A stretch of 64,000 nt of DNA from Streptomyces sp. T12 (GTDB taxonomy: Bacteria; Actinomycetota; Actinomycetes; Streptomycetales; Streptomycetaceae): contig NZ_CP117866.1 in NCBI RefSeq assembly GCF_028736035.1, positions 4,340,001 through 4,404,000 on the forward strand. Reading direction: 5' to 3'. How positions within the stretch are numbered: position 1 is the first letter of the stretch; every line of letters begins with the position of its first letter. The notes under the pieces were generated by a model. It was not told the DNA's origin, did not search any database, and saw only the letters and a program-made list of their open reading frames with translations. This document shows positions 43,752 through 52,193 of the stretch, piece by piece. Position numbers and translations under genes: made by a program.

Positions 43752-45659
43752 TCATCCGTGCTCCCGGCGGGACTGGTCCTGAGGTGGGCGCGGCAGTGCG
43801 TCTGCGAGCGGCTTCAGCGCTGCCTCGAACAGGCCTGACTGCCGGGCGGGCCGACCGGGCCGCAGCCGCATGCCGTGGAGGATGTGGTCACGCACGGCGG
43901 CGTTGCGCAGGCTGCCGGACTGCTTGTCGCGCAGGATGTCCAGCATGCTGGGGCCGGACTCCTCCTGGATACCTTCGATCATTTCCAGCTCTTCGATGTC
44001 CACGATCTCCACCTGATCGATGTCCGGCAGCTGCAAAAGCCCCCGCAGGCGGGCGCGTTCACGGATGACGGTGAGGGTGACCGGGTTGACGGGGAAACCC
44101 TCGGGCAGCACGAGCAGCGGCAGGTAGCGGCGGTCGCCAGCCGCCGACGTGCCGGTGAGCGCGGCCTCGTCGCGGCGCAGCGCGGTGATGGTCGCGTCGA
44201 TCTGGTCGAGTTCCTCGATGAGCTTGTCGATGTCCTCGATCTGTGATTCGCCGGGCACGGCGGTGGCAGCTTCACGGCGCAGTTGGGATGTCGTGACCTC
44301 GATGACGATCCAGGTGCCGGGGTAGTCGATGGCCGCGTCGGCGATGCGCTGCCCCTGCGTGGTGTAGGCCGCCTTGAGCTCGGCGTCGTCGTAGACCCGG
44401 CGGGTGGTGCCTTCATCGCCCGTGATCCGGTGCAGCACTTCGCTGACGTAGACCTCGCTGAGGTGACGCAGGGTCGATTCGGCCTTGGCGGCCAGCTTGC
44501 GGTGGCCGACGGGCTTGGTGTGCTGCGGCGGCGGGAACTTGATGTCCAGCATCGGGAGCCAGCCGAAGGCGCGGTTGAGCAGGTGGCGGGGGTCGAGAAT
44601 GAGCAGCCGACCCTCGAGCAGACGGAGGACCGGCCACCGCTGGAACGGGTCGAAAGACCATTCGGTGCGCTGTTCGGGCCGTTCGCTGCGCACCGCCTGC
44701 CGTATTCCTGTCAGGTCGGTGCTGATCATTGCCAGTACCGCGTCGACCTCCTCAGCGGGCATGTCCAGACTGGCCAGTTCGCCCGGTTCGATGACGAAGC
44801 GACCGGAGGTGGTGACCATCCACAGGAAGCCTGCGACAGCCGCCAGAGACTCGAGTCGAATGCCGGTGCAGTCCTGGTAGGCCTGGCCGAGATCGACGAT
44901 GCCCGGCTCGCCCTGGTGCTCGGCGGGCAGTTGCAGCCAGCGGCGCGCATAGCGGGCCAGAAAGCCGGCGACGGACCAGTTGTGGTTGAAGTGCTGGTTG
45001 GCGATGATCTCCCGGCCCAGCGTGCCCGGCCGGTCTCCGATGACGGTCGGACCGGACTCGGGAAACACCCCCATGCTCTGGGTGAGGCCGAACAGGGCTC
45101 CCAGGACGTCGCCTTGGGATGTGCCTTCCGAGAGCGTGTCCGGCGAGGCTTGCACCGCCATACGGGCCAAGAGCATGAAGGCCTGAGGCACGAGGAGTCG
45201 ACGGGTCTCATCTCTGAGCAGGTTCAGCACCCGCCCGCGGATCGGCTCCTTGAACAACAGTTCGACAAACTGCCGATCAACCGCGCTGGCGGACGCCCCA
45301 GGAACGGCCAGGGCATTGAGGGCCAGGGCGCAGAAGCGCAGAACCCCTTCCAGTGGGAGACTCTGGAGCTGGCGCCGGCTGTAGTCGGCGGGCAGCTGGA
45401 ATCCGAAGATTTCCTCCGGTGTGAGGAAGACGGCAGTCAGATCGATCGGTGCCGGCTCCTGGGAGGAGGCGGGCACCCACAATCCGCTGGAGCGTGCGTT
45501 CCAGCGCGCGACGAGAGCCGTCGCCGTTGACCCCTGCAGCACCGGGTTGCCGGCCGAGGGGTCGGCCAGATAGCTGGTCCGCAGCGCGGCAGGCTCGGTG
45601 TCGGCGAGCATCTGCCGCATGGCCTCGATCTGCTGGGCGAGGTGGTCTCCGGCGTCCAT
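43752..45659 (-). CDS. Large unknown protein with a possible PD-(D/E)XK-like core
   Basis: 635 aa from ATG 45659, AGGAG 6 nt upstream. No family recognised. Residues 439-458 read IADAAIDYPGTWIVIEVTTS: an Asp (441 or 445), then a hydrophobic strand with Glu454-Val-Thr, the spacing of a restriction-endonuclease-like fold although the usual Lys is replaced by Thr/Ser. The first 370 residues are helical. It is convergent with the NTPase operon and divides the island from the TetR/hydrolase region. Nuclease activity is only a hypothesis. Confidence 0.65.
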   Translation of the reverse strand: MDAGDHLAQQIEAMRQMLADTEPAALRTSYLADPSAGNPVLQGSTATALVARWNARSSGLWVPASSQEPAPIDLTAVFLTPEEIFGFQLPADYSRRQLQSLPLEGVLRFCALALNALAVPGASASAVDRQFVELLFKEPIRGRVLNLLRDETRRLLVPQAFMLLARMAVQASPDTLSEGTSQGDVLGALFGLTQSMGVFPESGPTVIGDRPGTLGREIIANQHFNHNWSVAGFLARYARRWLQLPAEHQGEPGIVDLGQAYQDCTGIRLESLAAVAGFLWMVTTSGRFVIEPGELASLDMPAEEVDAVLAMISTDLTGIRQAVRSERPEQRTEWSFDPFQRWPVLRLLEGRLLILDPRHLLNRAFGWLPMLDIKFPPPQHTKPVGHRKLAAKAESTLRHLSEVYVSEVLHRITGDEGTTRRVYDDAELKAAYTTQGQRIADAAIDYPGTWIVIEVTTSQLRREAATAVPGESQIEDIDKLIEELDQIDATITALRRDEAALTGTSAAGDRRYLPLLVLPEGFPVNPVTLTVIRERARLRGLLQLPDIDQVEIVDIEELEMIEGIQEESGPSMLDILRDKQSGSLRNAAVRDHILHGMRLRPGRPARQSGLFEAALKPLADALPRPPQDQSRREHG

Positions 45660-45971
45660 CGGCGCTCCTGTCGTGCGTGTACGCCGGTCGTGGACACGGC
45701 TGTCGGCATCCCGATCCAGCGGTCACCAGGATCGACGTGAAGACGGGCAGAGCCAAGCGAATAACCCAGCCTGGCGCCCCCGGCGAAGCCAGGCACGTCT
45801 CAGTCCGCCTGAATCAAGATCACCGGACGCCCGTGGCTCATTCAGGCCGGGATGTGCCTGGTCGCCCAGTGCGCGACGCACGCTCCGGCCGCACTCCCGA
45901 GATGGACAAGATCGCGCTCGACAGACGCAGCCACTGGCACGACCTGACGCTCGACGCAGCTGTTGCCCTGG
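45660..45971. other. Intergenic region without a recognised gene
   Basis: 312 nt between the unknown 635-aa gene start and the TetR remnant stop. Contains the promoter of the former and a hairpin GCCTGG/CCAGGC (about 45771-45794). A short plus-strand frame (MDKIALDRRSHWHDLTLDAA, from 45902) has no recognised relative. Confidence 0.4.
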
Positions 45972-46657
45972 TCAGCCGCCATCACGGAAGGCCCCCAGCC
46001 CCCTGAGGATGAGATCCAACCCAAAGGAGAAGACCTCTTCGACAGGCACCGGCAACGCCTCCGCGATCGAGTGGACAGCGGGGAACCGTGCCGGATCCAC
46101 GCCCCGCAGGACAGCGACCGACTCCTCGTTGCGCGGCCCACCGGCGCCGTTCTCATGGTTGAGCTCTATCGCCAGGCCAAATACGTAACGAGCCAGCGTC
46201 ACATACGCGCGCGTGGCCAGTGAGGCCTCGAGAATCCCGCCTTGAGCAGGACCGCGACACAGCGTTCCCGCAGCGCCATCGCGTTGGGGCCGACGGGAAT
46301 CTGCTCGGCCAGCAGCCGGGCGGCGTTCCCGTGCCGACCCAAGGCGCGGAACATGGCGTGTGCCATCGCCCTCAGAGACCGCCGCCAGCTCACCGAGGCC
46401 AGTTCCCGATCGTCCAGCTCGACGAGGCCGAACATGTGGTCCACGACCTGCGCCACGAGCTCTGCCCTGTTGCCGAAATGCCGGTACAGCGTCGCCGTAC
46501 CCGAGCCCAGGCGCTCGGCCAGGCCCCTCATCGACAGCGCCTCCGCTCCCTCCTCGTCGACGATCCGCAGCGCCATGGCGACGATCCGGTCCGGTGGGAC
46601 CGGCGGACGACCGGCAGCGCGGCGCACCAACTGATCCATCTCCTCGCTCAAGACCAC
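45972..46657 (-). pseudogene. Frameshifted TetR-family regulator
   Basis: The N-terminal part (from ATG 46657 or 46639) reads RIVAMALRIVDEEGAEALSM then RGLAERLGSGTATLYRHFGNRAELVAQVVDHMF, a clear TetR HTH, to ...LLKAGFS and then leaves frame. The C-terminal part, LATRAYVTLARYVFGLAIEL to FGLDLILRGLGAFRDGG, is in another frame. Alignment with the intact paralogue at 59619-60308 places a net one-base loss (or two-base gain) at about 46217-46232. Divergent from an alpha/beta hydrolase gene. Could also be a sequencing error. Confidence 0.8.
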
Positions 46658-46705
46658 CGTGGCCGTAACACGCGGGGACTTCCTCTTGACACAACCATCT
46701 TATCG

Positions 46706-46725
46706 GTAACAGTGTAGCCATTATG
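46706..46725. promoter_or_regulatory. Candidate operator shared with the paralogous TetR locus
   Basis: GTAACAGTGTAGCCATTATG, covering the start codon of the hydrolase gene, matches 15 of 20 positions of 60342-60361, which has the same place beside the paralogous TetR. TTGACA at 46686-46691 lies just upstream. Confidence 0.45.
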
Positions 46726-47556
46726 AGTACCTGGTCTGAGCCCCAGCCCGATTCCCGGTTCGTCGAGGTGGACGGACTGCGGATCCACTACAAGCGTGCT
46801 GGGCACGGCCCGGCACTCGTGCTGCTGCACGGCAGTGCCTCATCCCTGCAGCACTTCGACCGCGCGACGGATCTACTGTCGGATTCGTTCGATGTCATCC
46901 GTCCCGACCTGCCGGCGTTCGGACTGACGGGCCCGCGCAAGAACCGCGACTACCGCATCCCGGCGTACGCCGCGACGGTGGCGGGCTTCATGGAGGCGCT
47001 GGGCGTGCCGCGCTACGCGTTGGCCGGCAATTCCCTGGGCGGCAACATCGCCTGGAACGTCGCGCTGGATCATCCAGAGCGGCTGACCGGCCTGGTACTG
47101 GTCAATGCCACCGGCTACCCGGAGAAGACGGTGCCCGCGGGGATGCGCCTGACCCGCAACCCGCTGGTGCGGCCCCTGCTGAGGCGGGTGATGCCGCGCG
47201 GGGCACTCGAACGCAACCTGCGCGAGGCCGTCGGGCCGCATTCCCAGATCGCGGACGACGCCATGGTGGACCGCGCCTATCAGCTCATGAGCCGCCCCGG
47301 TAACCGCTCGGCCTTCGTCGACTTCTGCAACACCGACCAGCCGGACCGCAGCGCGCAGATCCCCCGCATCACGGTGCCCACGCTGGTGCTGCGCAGCGCG
47401 AGCATCGACGGCCAGCACTTCACCCGCGACATCCCCGGCGCCCAGGAGCTCGTCCACCCCCACGGCGGACATCTGCTGCCGGAGGAGGAACCGCAGTGGG
47501 TCGCGGACGCGATCGCGAAGTTCCTCGGCTCCTGCGCCGGCACCCCCGCGAACTGA
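46723..47556 (+). CDS. Alpha/beta hydrolase
   Basis: 277 aa. Oxyanion LLHGSASSLQHFDR, nucleophile elbow AGNSLGGNIAW (Ser in G-N-S-L-G), late acid in LRSASIDGQHF region and His in HPHGGHLLPEE. Resembles meta-cleavage product or lactone hydrolases (BphD/TodF class). First gene of a catabolic-looking operon, 19 nt before the next hydrolase. Substrate unknown. Confidence 0.85.
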   Translation: MSTWSEPQPDSRFVEVDGLRIHYKRAGHGPALVLLHGSASSLQHFDRATDLLSDSFDVIRPDLPAFGLTGPRKNRDYRIPAYAATVAGFMEALGVPRYALAGNSLGGNIAWNVALDHPERLTGLVLVNATGYPEKTVPAGMRLTRNPLVRPLLRRVMPRGALERNLREAVGPHSQIADDAMVDRAYQLMSRPGNRSAFVDFCNTDQPDRSAQIPRITVPTLVLRSASIDGQHFTRDIPGAQELVHPHGGHLLPEEEPQWVADAIAKFLGSCAGTPAN

Positions 47557-47575
47557 GGGCAAGGAGGCCCGTTCC

Positions 47576-48481
47576 ATGAAGCACTTCGTCGCCTCGGGCG
47601 AGGACCGCAAGCTCACCGCCGACTCGCGCAATGCGCTGCGCGGCAGTTTCATCGAGCTGTCCGACGGCGTCACCCACTACGAGTTGACGGGGCCCGAGGA
47701 CGGGGATGTGGTCCTGATGGCGGGCGGTCTGACCATCCCGCTGTTCTACTGGGACGGCCTCGTCAGCGAGCTGCACGCCCGCGGGCTGCGCACTCTGACC
47801 TGCAGCGCCTACGGCCGCGGCTACTCCGACCGGGTACAGGCGCGATACGACGAGACACTGTTCACGCGGCAGTTGGCCGAGCTGACGGACCGGCTCGGCC
47901 TGACGGCGCGGCCCCTGCACCTGGTCGGCACCTCCATGGGCGCGCTGGTCAGCATGACGTACGCCGCCCAGTACCGCTCGTCGGTGTCCACTCTCACCAT
48001 CGTTGGACCCGCCGGTCTCGCGAAACCGCGGTTGGCCTCCCCCCACCGGCTGCTGCGCAGCGATCTGCTGGCCGGAGTGGTCGCCCGCCGTCGCGGCCTT
48101 CAGCTGCTCCAGGGGCACCTCGGGCACAACGTCCGCGACCCCGAGCTCGGCGCGAAACTGACCGAGATGGTCCTCGACACCCTCCGCTTCGAGGGCTCGC
48201 TGTACGCGGTCTTCGACACCCTGCAGCACCTGCCTTTCACCGGCCGTGACGACCTCTTCCGGCGGACGGGGGCACTGGGCATTCCGACGCTGCTGCTGTG
48301 GGGCGACGAGGACAACGTCACGCCGCTGGTGCAGTTCGACACAGCACGCGCTCTGCTGAAGCCTCAGAAACATCACGTAATTAACAAATGCGGGCACATG
48401 GCCCCATACGAACGGCCTCGCGACGTCGCCGATCAGCTCGTCCCGTTCGTGTCCGCACGCACCGAAAGGCTCGACTCATGA
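47576..48481 (+). CDS. Alpha/beta hydrolase, second of the operon
   Basis: 301 aa. Oxyanion region VVLMAGGLTIPLFYWDGLV, nucleophile elbow VGTSMGALVSM (Ser in G-T-S-M-G), acid in LLWGDEDNVTP and His in NKCGHMAPYERP. The ATG has AAGGAGG upstream; its TGA overlaps the start of the monooxygenase gene by ATGA. Not a close copy of the first hydrolase. Confidence 0.85.
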   Translation: MKHFVASGEDRKLTADSRNALRGSFIELSDGVTHYELTGPEDGDVVLMAGGLTIPLFYWDGLVSELHARGLRTLTCSAYGRGYSDRVQARYDETLFTRQLAELTDRLGLTARPLHLVGTSMGALVSMTYAAQYRSSVSTLTIVGPAGLAKPRLASPHRLLRSDLLAGVVARRRGLQLLQGHLGHNVRDPELGAKLTEMVLDTLRFEGSLYAVFDTLQHLPFTGRDDLFRRTGALGIPTLLLWGDEDNVTPLVQFDTARALLKPQKHHVINKCGHMAPYERPRDVADQLVPFVSARTERLDS

Positions 48482-50076
48482 ACAGCCCGCAGGCCATCGA
48501 CGTACTGATCATCGGTGCCGGCCCCTCGGGCTCCGCCTTGGCGATCGACCTCGTACGCCGCGGACTCGACGTCCGGATCGTCGACAGGTCCCCCCACGCT
48601 TTCGACGGCTCGCGCGCCAAGGGCATCCAGCCCCGCAGCCTCGAAGTCCTCGAAGACCTCGGCGCTCTCGACGACGTGCTGGCCGGCGGCGGCATCTATC
48701 CCAAGCTCGGGATCCACGCAGGACCCATCGGTGTGCCGTGGAAGATGTTCCCCCACAAAGAGGCAACCCCGGACGTCCCGTACCCGAACACCTGGCTGAT
48801 CCCGCAGTTCCGCACGGACCGCGCCCTGCACGCCCGGCTCAGTGAGCTCGGCCGCGAGGTCGAGTTCAGCAAGGAACTGACCGAGCTGACGCAGGACGAG
48901 GACACGGTGGTCGCCAAGGTGGCGGGCGCGGACGGGGTCGAGGAGATCGTCGCCCGCTATGCCGTGGGGGCCGACGGCGGCTCCAGCGTGGTGCGCAAGC
49001 AGCTCGACATCGGTTTCGTCGGGACGACGGACGAGGCCGAGCGCGTGCTGATCGTGGATGCCTCCGTAAGTGGCCTGGCCCGCAACCGGTGGCACATGTG
49101 GCCCGGCCTCGGCGGCAAGCTCATCGGCGCCTGCCCGCTCCCCCACAGCGACATGTTCCAGTGGATGATCCGGCTCACGCCCGACGAGAAGCCGCCCCAG
49201 GAGATCGGCGCCATCATCGACCGGATCCACTCCCACACCCGCAACCGGCACATCCAGCTGCACGAGATCCACTGGACGTCCGTGTTCCGGCCCAACATCC
49301 GTCTTGCGGAGCACTACGGCCGCGGACGTGTCTTCCTCGTCGGCGACGCCGCGCACGTCCACACCCCAGCCGGCGCCCAGGGCCTGAACACCGGTATGCA
49401 GGACGGCTACAACCTCGGCTGGAAGCTCGGCCAGGTCCTCGCCGGAGCCGACCCGGCCCTGCTGGGCACCTACGAGGCCGAGCGGCAGCCGATCGCCGCC
49501 CGGGTCCTGGGACTGTCCACGGAGAAATGGGGCGGCATCGCCAAGCTCGACCCCTCCAGCATGAAGCGCGGCAAGGACGAGCAGCAGCTCGCCCTGACCT
49601 ACTACGGTGGCCCGCTCGCCCCCGCCGACGGCGACAGCAGCGACAGCAGCACGCTGCACGTGGGCGACCGCGCCCCGGACGCCCGACTGCTCGGCGCCGA
49701 CGGCGCCGAGACCCGCCTGTTCAACCTCTTCCAGGGACCGCACTTCACCGCCATCGCCTACGGCCCCTACGCCGCCCGGAACCTCGAACTCCTCGACTGG
49801 CCGACGACGGGCGCCCAGCTGAAGCGGCTCACCGTCGGATCGGCCGCGGGCGACGGCCGCGCCTTCTCCGACCCCAAGAACACGCTGCAGAGTGCCTACG
49901 GCCTGACCGGCGACACGCTGCTGCTGATCCGTCCCGACGGCTACATCGGGCACATCGCCACTCGGGACTTCCTCACCACCACACAAGCCGCCGTGCGGGC
50001 AATGACGCCGCAGGCAAGGAGCCGCACCATGTCCCAGCAGAGCCACACCTCCCCCGGTTCGGGGGCCACTGAATGA
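48478..50076 (+). CDS. FAD-dependent aromatic monooxygenase (class A) with Trx-like C-terminus
   Basis: 532 aa. FAD-binding VLIIGAGPSGSALAIDLVRR, the DG motif AVGADGGSSVVRKQL, and the GD motif VFLVGDAAHVHTPAGAQGLNTG with MQDGYNLGWKL, as in MhpA, PheA and rifampicin-type hydroxylases. The C-terminal 130 residues (LHVGDRAPDARLLGADG... LLIRPDGYIGHIA) form the thioredoxin-like domain of phenol-hydroxylase relatives. Uses NAD(P)H and O2 to hydroxylate a ring. Co-translated with genes on both sides. Confidence 0.9.
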   Translation: MNSPQAIDVLIIGAGPSGSALAIDLVRRGLDVRIVDRSPHAFDGSRAKGIQPRSLEVLEDLGALDDVLAGGGIYPKLGIHAGPIGVPWKMFPHKEATPDVPYPNTWLIPQFRTDRALHARLSELGREVEFSKELTELTQDEDTVVAKVAGADGVEEIVARYAVGADGGSSVVRKQLDIGFVGTTDEAERVLIVDASVSGLARNRWHMWPGLGGKLIGACPLPHSDMFQWMIRLTPDEKPPQEIGAIIDRIHSHTRNRHIQLHEIHWTSVFRPNIRLAEHYGRGRVFLVGDAAHVHTPAGAQGLNTGMQDGYNLGWKLGQVLAGADPALLGTYEAERQPIAARVLGLSTEKWGGIAKLDPSSMKRGKDEQQLALTYYGGPLAPADGDSSDSSTLHVGDRAPDARLLGADGAETRLFNLFQGPHFTAIAYGPYAARNLELLDWPTTGAQLKRLTVGSAAGDGRAFSDPKNTLQSAYGLTGDTLLLIRPDGYIGHIATRDFLTTTQAAVRAMTPQARSRTMSQQSHTSPGSGATE

Positions 50077-51398
50077 GCCGCATACTGCTGCGCGGGGCGC
50101 AAGTCATCACAATGACGCCGGACCGGCCGGACGCCGAGCATGTCGACATCCTCGTCGACGGCGAGACCATCGCCGCCGTCGGCGAAACCATCCAGGCGCC
50201 CGACGCCGAGGTCGTCGACTTCTCCGGCCGCGTCCTCATCCCCGGCCTGGTCAACGCCCATCTGCACACCTGGCAGACCGCGCTGCGCTCCGTGGGCGCC
50301 GACTGGACGCTGATGGAGTACCTCACCCACCTGCACGGCGAGTGCGTCGGGCACTACACCCCGGCCGACATGCACATCAGCAATCTCGCCGGCGCCCTGA
50401 GCCAGATCAACTGCGGTACGACCACACTCGGCGACTGGTGTCACAACGCCCTGTCGCCCGAACACGCCGACGCGGCCGTCGAGGGACTGATCCAGGCCGG
50501 GATCCGCGCCGTCTTCCTGCACGGCACGCCCTACCGCTCGCCGGACACACCCCACCCGCTCGCCGAGATCGACCGGCTGCTCGACGGCCCCGTCCGCGAC
50601 CACGCCCTCCTCACTCTGGGCATGGCACTCCAGGGGCCGCAGTACTCCTCCGCCGAGACCGCGGTGGCCGACTTCCAGGCCGGCGCGGAACGCGGCCTCG
50701 TCGTCTCGATGCACCAGAGCGGCGGCGAACCCTCACCCGGCTGGGAAGCCGTGCGCAACGCCGGGCTGTTCAGCCCCCTGACCAACGTCGTGCACGGAGC
50801 CGACCTGCCCGACGACTGGATCAAGACGCTCGTCGAGACGGGCGTCACCTTCACCACCACCCCGGAGAACGAACTGGGCCAGGGACACGGCACACCCATC
50901 ACCGGATCCCTGCTGAGCCTGGGCGCGGCACCCTCCCTGGGCACCGACATCGATACCGCCGTACCCGGCACGGTCCTCACCGCCGCCCGGATCGCTCTGG
51001 CCCACCAGCGCAGCCTGGACCACGCCCATCACCGGCAGACGACCGGCATGTACGCCAACACACCGTCTGTCACCAGCAAACAGGCGCTTGCCTGGGCCAC
51101 GGTCGAAGGAGCGAAGGCACTGGGCCTGGCAGACAAGGTGGGCCGGATCGAGGTGGGCATGCAGGCCGACCTGGTCGCCGTCGACGCCCGGGCGCTCAAC
51201 CTGTGGCCGGCGCACGACCCGGTCGCCACGGTCCTGCACGCCGACATCGCCAACATCGAAGCCGTGATGGTCGCCGGCACCTGGCGCAAACGCGATCACG
51301 TCCTGCTCGCATCCGGCCTCGACGACGTCAAGGACCAGCTACGCGAGTCCGGAGAGCGCCTGCTGCGCAGCCTCGGGCCCGCGGGCTCTCCCGGCTGA
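50073..51398 (+). CDS. Amidohydrolase, metal-dependent deaminase/chlorohydrolase type
   Basis: 441 aa TIM-barrel enzyme. Metal motif LVNAHLHTWQTALR (H-x-H), then VSMHQSGGEP (His), VHGADLPDDW (His) and LGTDIDTA (Asp), as in SsnA/AtzB/8-oxoguanine deaminase-like enzymes; C-terminal GKVGRIEVGMQADLVAVD-type signature is present as LADKVGRIEVGMQADLVAV. Overlaps the monooxygenase stop by ATGA. May remove an amine or halide from a heterocycle in the same pathway. Confidence 0.88.
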   Translation: MSRILLRGAQVITMTPDRPDAEHVDILVDGETIAAVGETIQAPDAEVVDFSGRVLIPGLVNAHLHTWQTALRSVGADWTLMEYLTHLHGECVGHYTPADMHISNLAGALSQINCGTTTLGDWCHNALSPEHADAAVEGLIQAGIRAVFLHGTPYRSPDTPHPLAEIDRLLDGPVRDHALLTLGMALQGPQYSSAETAVADFQAGAERGLVVSMHQSGGEPSPGWEAVRNAGLFSPLTNVVHGADLPDDWIKTLVETGVTFTTTPENELGQGHGTPITGSLLSLGAAPSLGTDIDTAVPGTVLTAARIALAHQRSLDHAHHRQTTGMYANTPSVTSKQALAWATVEGAKALGLADKVGRIEVGMQADLVAVDARALNLWPAHDPVATVLHADIANIEAVMVAGTWRKRDHVLLASGLDDVKDQLRESGERLLRSLGPAGSPG

Positions 51399-51524
51399 CA
51401 TACCGCAACGGCCCCCACGCATGAACCGCGCGCCGACGCGCACGACACCCCGTCCTCGTCGGCGCGATGGCCACGCGCCTCAGAGCCGCACACCGCGGCC
51501 TCGTTCCCACAGCAAGAAGGTCCC

Positions 51525-52079
51525 GTGAGCTGCCCCATGCCGCCTACTGCGGGGATGCCCCGCGACGCCCTGCACCAGGAGCAGATCATCCAGGCGGCCA
51601 TCGCCCTTCTGGACGAGGGCGGCATCGAGAGTCTGACCATGCGAAGACTCGGCAGCCGTCTCGGCATCACCGCGGCGGCACTCTACTGGCACATCAAAAG
51701 CCGACACGATCTGCTCCTGCTGGCCGCTGACACCGTCTGGGGGCAGACGCCTCTCCCCGCTCTCGACGGCCTCGAATGGCGTCCGGCCCTCCTGGCCATG
51801 GCCGACAACCTGCGTTCGATGCTTCTCAGGCACCCCTGGCTGCTGGCCGCCATGACCATCCAGCCTCTTGACGGCCCGGCCAGGGACCGCCATGACGAGC
51901 ACCTGCTCGCGGTCTGCGAGGCGTCCGGCCTCACCAGGCGGGATGCCGAGCAAGCCGCCCAGAGCGTCGTCACGTTCGCGATCGGCGCCGCCCTCGCAGA
52001 CACCCCTCGCCCGTATGTGTCCTTCGGACTGCAGTCGCTTCTCGACGGCGTCGAAGCCAGGCTTGCCGCCCGTACCTGA
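51525..52079 (+). CDS. TetR-family regulator at the end of the catabolic operon
   Basis: 184 aa from GTG 51525 (AAGGT upstream). HTH: QIIQAAIALLDEGGIESLTM then RRLGSRLGITAAALYWHIKSRHDLL, typical of the TetR_C tetracycline-repressor-like subgroup. Followed by a convergent DUF3500 gene. It may control the upstream operon, particularly as the TetR at the other end is frameshifted. Confidence 0.85.
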   Translation: MSCPMPPTAGMPRDALHQEQIIQAAIALLDEGGIESLTMRRLGSRLGITAAALYWHIKSRHDLLLLAADTVWGQTPLPALDGLEWRPALLAMADNLRSMLLRHPWLLAAMTIQPLDGPARDRHDEHLLAVCEASGLTRRDAEQAAQSVVTFAIGAALADTPRPYVSFGLQSLLDGVEARLAART

Positions 52080-52193
52080 CCCGACACAGCAGAAGACTCG
52101 TCGTCGACGATCAGCAGGGTGGTCATGGTGCTGGTTCTTTCGGGGGGGGGGTGGACCGGCGGTACGGGTGTGTACGGCGCCCCCGAGTACGCC

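Noticed and set aside
45902..46006. Short plus-strand frame reading MDKIALDRRSHWHDLTLDAA
   Set aside because: No ribosome site, no family resemblance, and it runs into the TetR remnant on the other strand.
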